This document shows positions 43,811 to 47,655 of a DNA stretch of 47,655 nucleotides, one piece after another (positions within the stretch are counted from its first letter, which is position 1; every line of letters begins with the position of its first letter). Below the pieces are notes generated by a model. It ran no database searches and had not been told where the DNA came from. It was given only the letters and a program-made list of their open reading frames with translations. The stretch covers positions 1 to 47,655 of the forward strand of contig NZ_JACADJ010000026.1 of NCBI RefSeq assembly GCF_013389365.1, in the 5' to 3' direction. Source of the stretch: Desulfobacter latus (GTDB lineage: Bacteria > Desulfobacterota > Desulfobacteria > Desulfobacterales > Desulfobacteraceae). Both the position numbers and the translations under genes were made by a program.

Positions 43811-44286
43811 TATCTAAAATTTTATACTATTCTTTATTAAAATAAAAAATCTAATATTCAAAATAGCTGGATTGATCTCTGGATATTTGCCATAAGAAAT
43901 TCGGGTACCACATATCGTATTTCTTGCACCGTTTAGCCACAATATATAGACACCATAGCCATAAAAAGTGCTTATAGCAAATATCCAGATTGATCTATTT
44001 TTGGTTGACAAAAATCAACTATTTCGTTATTTTGAAAGATAGTTCTTTGAAAAGGTAAATGGTTGTGCCTAAAAACCATGGCATGTAAAACCTTACGGGT
44101 AACAATTTTTCAAACATAAACAATTTCATTAGCGAGAACCAAGCCAATAAGATTGTTAGTAATGGAAAATTAAAGCGCATAATATTTCACTTGAAACGTT
44201 ATGCTTTGGGAGAGACCCCCGCTATTTATAAAATGGCGTAAGCTATATATTTGTATAGCAAAAAATGCATCGGAAGACGAACAGCC
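43811..44286. other. AT-rich gap between trpC and trpF
   Basis: No gene is credible. It contains a 13-bp inverted repeat, TCTGGATATTTGC (43878-43890) and GCAAATATCCAGA (43977-43989), which may mark a decayed insertion. A promoter-like site lies at 44005-44033. The base composition is much more AT-rich than the trp genes around it. Confidence 0.6.
44005..44033 (+). promoter_or_regulatory. Candidate sigma-70 promoter for trpF
   Basis: TTGACA (44005-44010), 17 bases, TATTTT (44028-44033): perfect -35 and four of six -10 positions. It would give trpF its own transcript with a leader of about 245 bases. Confidence 0.35.
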
Positions 44287-44964
44287 ATGACGCACTTTCC
44301 TGCACCGATATGGCAGATACCGGCCCAAAAGCACAATGTGCTGGTAAAGATATGCGGCCTGACCCTTGTGGACAATGCCCTGGACTGTGTGAACGCCGGC
44401 GCGGATATCATCGGGCTCGTTTTTTTTGAAAAAAGTCCCCGGCATGTAACCACAGCCCAAGCCCGAGACATTGCCCAAGCCCTGCCCCAGGGCGTGCCGG
44501 CCTGCGGCGTATTTGTCAACGAAACCTTTGATACGATCATGCAGACCGTTTCTGCCTGCGGGCTTGACATCGTACAGCTGCACGGCGCAGAATCCCCTGA
44601 ACTTGCCGACCGGTTATCCGCCCAAAACCTTGTGGTGACCAAAGCGTTTTTTGCAGCAAGGCCCCCTAAACTTTGTGACACGGAAAAATATAAATCCGCC
44701 GATTTTTGTCTGGCCGAATACGGCAAAGGCATACTTCCCGGGGGAAATGCAGAAACCTGGGATTACGACCAGGCCCTTGCAATGGCAAAAAAGGTGCGTG
44801 TGATGCTGGCAGGCGGACTTAACCCGGAAAATGTCGCAGATGCGGTTGCAAGGATACGTCCCCATGCCGTAGATGTCTCCTCGGGGGTGGAAAAAGCAAA
44901 GGGGATTAAGGATATTTCAAAGGTCAACGCCTTTATCAGGGCGGCAAAATCCGTCTCTATTTGA
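44287..44964 (+). CDS. trpF: Phosphoribosylanthranilate isomerase
   Basis: 225 residues from the ATG at 44287, preceded by GGAAG; a TTG at 44251 would add 12 residues. TIM-barrel motifs of TrpF are present: VKICGLT with the catalytic Cys, ADIIGLVFFEKSPRHV, IVQLHG, LAGGLNPENV and DVSSGVE. The 476-base gap from trpC makes it a separate unit. trpB and trpA are not in the window. Its stop overlaps the stop region of the convergent LysM gene by 8 bases. Confidence 0.95.
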   Translation: MTHFPAPIWQIPAQKHNVLVKICGLTLVDNALDCVNAGADIIGLVFFEKSPRHVTTAQARDIAQALPQGVPACGVFVNETFDTIMQTVSACGLDIVQLHGAESPELADRLSAQNLVVTKAFFAARPPKLCDTEKYKSADFCLAEYGKGILPGGNAETWDYDQALAMAKKVRVMLAGGLNPENVADAVARIRPHAVDVSSGVEKAKGIKDISKVNAFIRAAKSVSI

Positions 44965-45664
44965 CCAATAAATTACTCCCGGGATATATCTTATCCTCAG
45001 GCGTCAGATTGTTCAATTTGCGTATGGCTGCCACAGTGGTGTTATATTTCTGGGAAATGGACCACAGGGTTTCACCCTTTTGAACTGTATGAAACTGACC
45101 GGTCTTCTTTGGTGTCACGGCTTTTTTCTTTGTTACCTGAACTTTTTTCTTGGGCGCAACTGCCGGTTTCTTCACTTTAGGCTCGGGTTTGCCAACATTT
45201 TTTGGGGGAGGTGTCGAGGCAATAACAGCCAATTTGCTTAATCTGCCTTCAAGTTTGTCCATACGCTCAGTTAAGGTGTCAAGCTTGTTCACACGCTCAA
45301 ACAGGGTGTCAAGCTTTAGATGTACAGCTGTTTCGATTCGTGTAATCCGTTCATCAAGGTTGGACACGACCTGTGATCCCGAAGAAGATGCGATTTTTGC
45401 CAAAGAGATTTCAAGCGCAGAGATGCGATCCTCAAACCCCGGGGCGATCTGACTGACCTGATCTTCCCCTTTAGTTAAAACAGCGTCCTGTTCACTGTTC
45501 TCCGGTGTAGATGCCCCCTTGAAAAAAAAGAAAAAAACCAAAGCTGTAACCAGCAGGGCAGCCATAATAATCATGGTAAATTCATTTTTTTTCAGTAATG
45601 AGGTGCCCGGCTCAAGGGCTGACACTCCGGGTTCATTTTTTTGGGGGGTTGTCTCTTTTTTCAT
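44957..45664 (-). CDS. LysM-domain inner-membrane-anchored protein
   Basis: 235 residues. A short cytoplasmic N-terminus, one membrane helix (about 29-48, ending in FFFFFKG), a coiled coil (about 75-142; repeated LDERITRIE/LTERMDKLEGR heptads), a Lys/Pro/Ala-rich linker (about 150-188) and a C-terminal LysM domain (about 190-235; HTVQKGETLWSIS, INP-type end KIYPGSNLLVK). LysM binds the glycan of peptidoglycan, so the protein probably spans from inner membrane to cell wall. There is no catalytic domain. Confidence 0.9.
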   Translation of the reverse strand: MKKETTPQKNEPGVSALEPGTSLLKKNEFTMIIMAALLVTALVFFFFFKGASTPENSEQDAVLTKGEDQVSQIAPGFEDRISALEISLAKIASSSGSQVVSNLDERITRIETAVHLKLDTLFERVNKLDTLTERMDKLEGRLSKLAVIASTPPPKNVGKPEPKVKKPAVAPKKKVQVTKKKAVTPKKTGQFHTVQKGETLWSISQKYNTTVAAIRKLNNLTPEDKIYPGSNLLVK

Positions 45665-45752
45665 TTGTCTGGCTCCTCAAAGAAGATATCTTAATGCCTT
45701 TTAATAGCATTTCAGTCTCTTATTTCAAGCCCAAACAATAATTTTAATAATT

Positions 45753-46229
45753 TTAGTGTGCTTGTATGATGTCATCTATATCAGTGCACAGCATATTTTG
45801 CTGGTAACAGCCTGTCAAGCACACCTTATCAGCCGGTCTGGCATACCGGATATAAAAATTGAAGTCCTGAAGCCTGGCGTAAAACTGTAAAAATACCGCC
45901 TTATCGGTTTCCAGATTGACCCGGCATCTATCAAGCAGTTGAAAGGCATTTGCAGCATGGTGAACCATAAGATAAAAGCAGGCTGCTGACAAATATTTGC
46001 AGTTTATCTGCTTGTATAGTTCCGGATAAAATTTGGAAACATAGAGACTGCCTGAAAAAATTTCGTGGGAAACGATTAACGTTTTTGAAATCTGTTTTCC
46101 TGTATGCCTGTTGCAAAGAAAATATTCCATACAGGTGTCATCCCTGGAAAAAGTCAATAAAAAACGATTATTCAATTTGGGAATCTGCTGATTTAAAAAA
46201 TTGTTTTCCCCGGGGGGTAGTGCAATCAT
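45753..46229 (-). CDS. Hypothetical protein, possible acyltransferase-like
   Basis: 158 residues from the ATG at 46229, 13 bases after the previous gene; a start at 46301 would overlap that gene by 59 bases. I do not recognise it. It is Cys- and Tyr-rich, with a mixed alpha/beta pattern. Near the C-terminus FLQFYARLQDFNFYIRYARP faintly resembles the F-Y-x-x-x-x-F end of GNAT acyltransferases. No signal peptide. It probably forms a two-gene unit with the YkgJ/GNAT-like protein before it. Confidence 0.65.
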   Translation of the reverse strand: MIALPPGENNFLNQQIPKLNNRFLLTFSRDDTCMEYFLCNRHTGKQISKTLIVSHEIFSGSLYVSKFYPELYKQINCKYLSAACFYLMVHHAANAFQLLDRCRVNLETDKAVFLQFYARLQDFNFYIRYARPADKVCLTGCYQQNMLCTDIDDIIQAH

Positions 46230-46242
46230 TTTCAACGTTCTG

Positions 46243-47433
46243 TTACCCCTGCCTGGGAATCCGGCATAACCCTGTATCCCCTTTAAAACCAAATTGTTCA
46301 TACCAGTTACTTAACACTTTGAAATCCTTGCGCGAAAATGTTTCATTGGGGGTAAAAGCGGGATTGGCACTGAGCCGGATATTAAAACAGTCGGCTTTCC
46401 GGCACAACTCCAAAAGCATCTGTGTACCGCTTCCGTTTTGGAGAACAAAGGCCCTTAGATGATGAATGTGTACAGTCCTGTTTTGGGAAACACCCGCATC
46501 TAAAGCGATGGCACCAATGGATTTTCCATAAACATTTTGAAAAATAAACGAATGGACCTGTGAGTCATTCCCGGTCGTTTCATAACCGGTAAGGCGCCTT
46601 TTGTATTTATCATAAAAGTAATCGATGTATTCCTGTTCCCGGGATACCGGGCGCGTCTGCACTGATTTATCTGAATCCGCCTCAATAAATCCATGATCAC
46701 CAGAGGAATCCACCCGTGAGAACGCAGGTTCCAACGGATTATTTACATTTAAGATATCTTGGCCTGAAAGCCACAACGAGAATGGATCAATTGTTTTCAG
46801 ACAATTGAACATCGCCTGGGTCATCTCAAAGGGAAGCGTTTCCAGTTTCAATTGCCTGCCAAAATCAGCAAAAAGTGATCTGGCAGATTCAAATATAAAA
46901 TTTCTGGCAGACGAGGATTCAATTTCATCATCAAACGTTCCTGAATCAAAAATTTTTTTGCAAAGAGATGAATCCATGCTGTTCCATGCACGACAGATAA
47001 AAGGGCGGACCTGATAGATGCGGCACATCCCGTTTTCCAGAAAAATACAAGGCAACGTATCTTTGATTGAAAAAAGGGTACTATCGGATTTCCCTTGGAT
47101 CAGTTCAAGTCGCTGCTCAATTTTCTCCATAAGCAGAAAAATCTGTTTTTGGGTAAAATTTTTATGAATAAAGGAGACGATAAGCAAGGCTTCAATGGGC
47201 AACACATCTATCTGGGAATGACAACAGTAACTGCAGCCTGGCCCACATGCCACAGCAGGGCTTTGATTCGAACGTTCAAGGGCGTTAACAATATCATGGG
47301 CATATGCCATGACATCCTTTAACACGGGAATAATTGCGTCATTGATAAAACCGTTGTAAATTTTTTCCCGGAACTGATTTATCAGGATATCTTTGAATGC
47401 GTTATGGCACGAGTCGCCTGGGACTGCTGTCAT
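46243..47433 (-). CDS. YkgJ-type Cys-cluster domain fused to GNAT-like domain
   Basis: 396 residues from the ATG at 47433, preceded by GGAGAGG 5 bases away; a start at 47478 lacks this. N-terminal part (about 55-165) carries the zinc- or iron-binding Cys pattern of the YkgJ/UPF0153 family: CGPGCSYCC (C63, C67, C70, C71) and C129, C137, C147 around MCRIYQVRPFICRAWN. The C-terminal part (about 265-385) has a GNAT-like layout, IHHLRAFVLQNGSGTQMLLE then LSNWYEQFGF, but the acetyl-CoA loop is not textbook (NGSGTQ). YkgJ alone is common; this fusion is unusual. Substrate unknown. Confidence 0.8.
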   Translation of the reverse strand: MTAVPGDSCHNAFKDILINQFREKIYNGFINDAIIPVLKDVMAYAHDIVNALERSNQSPAVACGPGCSYCCHSQIDVLPIEALLIVSFIHKNFTQKQIFLLMEKIEQRLELIQGKSDSTLFSIKDTLPCIFLENGMCRIYQVRPFICRAWNSMDSSLCKKIFDSGTFDDEIESSSARNFIFESARSLFADFGRQLKLETLPFEMTQAMFNCLKTIDPFSLWLSGQDILNVNNPLEPAFSRVDSSGDHGFIEADSDKSVQTRPVSREQEYIDYFYDKYKRRLTGYETTGNDSQVHSFIFQNVYGKSIGAIALDAGVSQNRTVHIHHLRAFVLQNGSGTQMLLELCRKADCFNIRLSANPAFTPNETFSRKDFKVLSNWYEQFGFKGDTGLCRIPRQG

Positions 47434-47530
47434 AGAACCTCTCCAATGTAAGACAGAGAGGATTCTGTAGCAAACCAAAAGGCTGTCTGAACTTACTCAA
47501 TAATAATAATAAAAATTGGCGGCAGACTAG

Positions 47531-47559
47531 GTTATAAAATCTAATTAAATAGTAATCAA
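47531..47559 (-). promoter_or_regulatory. Candidate sigma-70 promoter of the YkgJ/GNAT gene
   Basis: On the minus strand TTGATT (47559-47554), 17 bases, TATAAC (47536-47531), four and five matches to consensus. It would start transcription near 47524, about 90 bases before the ATG at 47433. Nothing else is visible in the last 220 bases of the window. Confidence 0.45.
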
Positions 47560-47655
47560 AAGTATTTAATTTACGATTCAATTAGAGTTTTTTATTAAAA
47601 TGTAAACACCTTAAGTGGCTGAAACCCGCAGCCTCTATTCCTTATCTTTGTAAGT

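Noticed and set aside
43814-44011. A 65-codon minus-strand frame in the trpC-trpF gap
   Set aside because: AT-rich, no start signal or recognisable domain, overlaps the inverted repeat.
1-47655. CRISPR arrays, tRNA or rRNA genes, phage genes
   Set aside because: No regularly spaced repeats, cloverleaf-like sequence, rRNA-like stretch or phage structural gene was noticed on reading; a tRNA scan would be decisive.

Overview
The window reads as chromosomal DNA of a strictly Gram-negative bacterium, most likely a sulfate-reducing Desulfobacterota (Desulfobacteraceae-like). The grounds are the density of hybrid histidine kinases, several CheA paralogues, CheC and CheV together, and an rsbRST module without any sigma-B or RsbW gene. 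This is inferred from gene style only; no marker gene or rRNA is present.

Layout. (1) 1-2972: a + strand terminator at the left edge, then a small minus-strand pair (RsbT-like ATPase and lone receiver) divergent from a PAS hybrid kinase. (2) 2969-34963: 28 minus-strand genes with gaps mostly under 50 bases (largest 101) and many 1-20 base overlaps, apparently one giant operon. In transcription order: receiver-like protein, ParA, TPR protein, Hsp70, a soluble chemoreceptor with two signalling tips, a triple-CheW protein, CheB, a small kinase, CheV, a HEAT-repeat protein, CheR, CheY, a STAS-like protein, CheA (two HPt domains), RsbR, RsbS, RsbT, an RsbT-like/PP2C phosphatase, a hybrid kinase with two receivers and HPt, a receiver, a second CheA, a hybrid kinase, a receiver fused to a NitT/TauT-type solute-binding domain, a degenerate receiver, a third CheA, CheC, a receiver and a degenerate kinase with receiver and HPt. 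(3) 34964-35797: an 834-base non-coding region with a sigma-54-like site, paired palindromes, an IS200/IS605-like relic and a long palindromic repeat. (4) 35798-39316: a divergent hybrid kinase and a sigma-54-dependent (NtrC-type) regulator. (5) 39317-44964: trpEGDC with a possible attenuator leader, then trpF after a 476-base gap. (6) 44957-47433: a LysM membrane protein, an unknown protein and a YkgJ-type/GNAT fusion, all minus strand.

How the genes may work together (inference). The operon joins two signalling machines that normally sit apart. One is a cytoplasmic chemosensory array: soluble receptor, CheW, three CheA, CheR/CheB adaptation, CheC, and ParA for positioning. The other is a stressosome: an RsbR/RsbS scaffold releasing the RsbT switch kinase, reset by a PP2C phosphatase. 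With no sigma factor in sight, stressosome output probably acts on the neighbouring two-component proteins. The operon has 11 receiver domains (one clearly degenerate) and 6 HPt domains, enough for a branched phosphorelay. No CheD, single-domain CheW, flagellar gene or output DNA-binding domain is encoded inside the operon; the nearest DNA-binding regulator is the NtrC-type protein just upstream.

The most unusual items are the receiver/solute-binding fusion (8260-9642), the receptor whose two tips lie exactly 300 residues apart (29607-31550), the kinase that has lost its phospho-His and ATP-binding boxes but keeps receiver and HPt (2969-4900), and the whole stressosome-chemosensory fusion operon.
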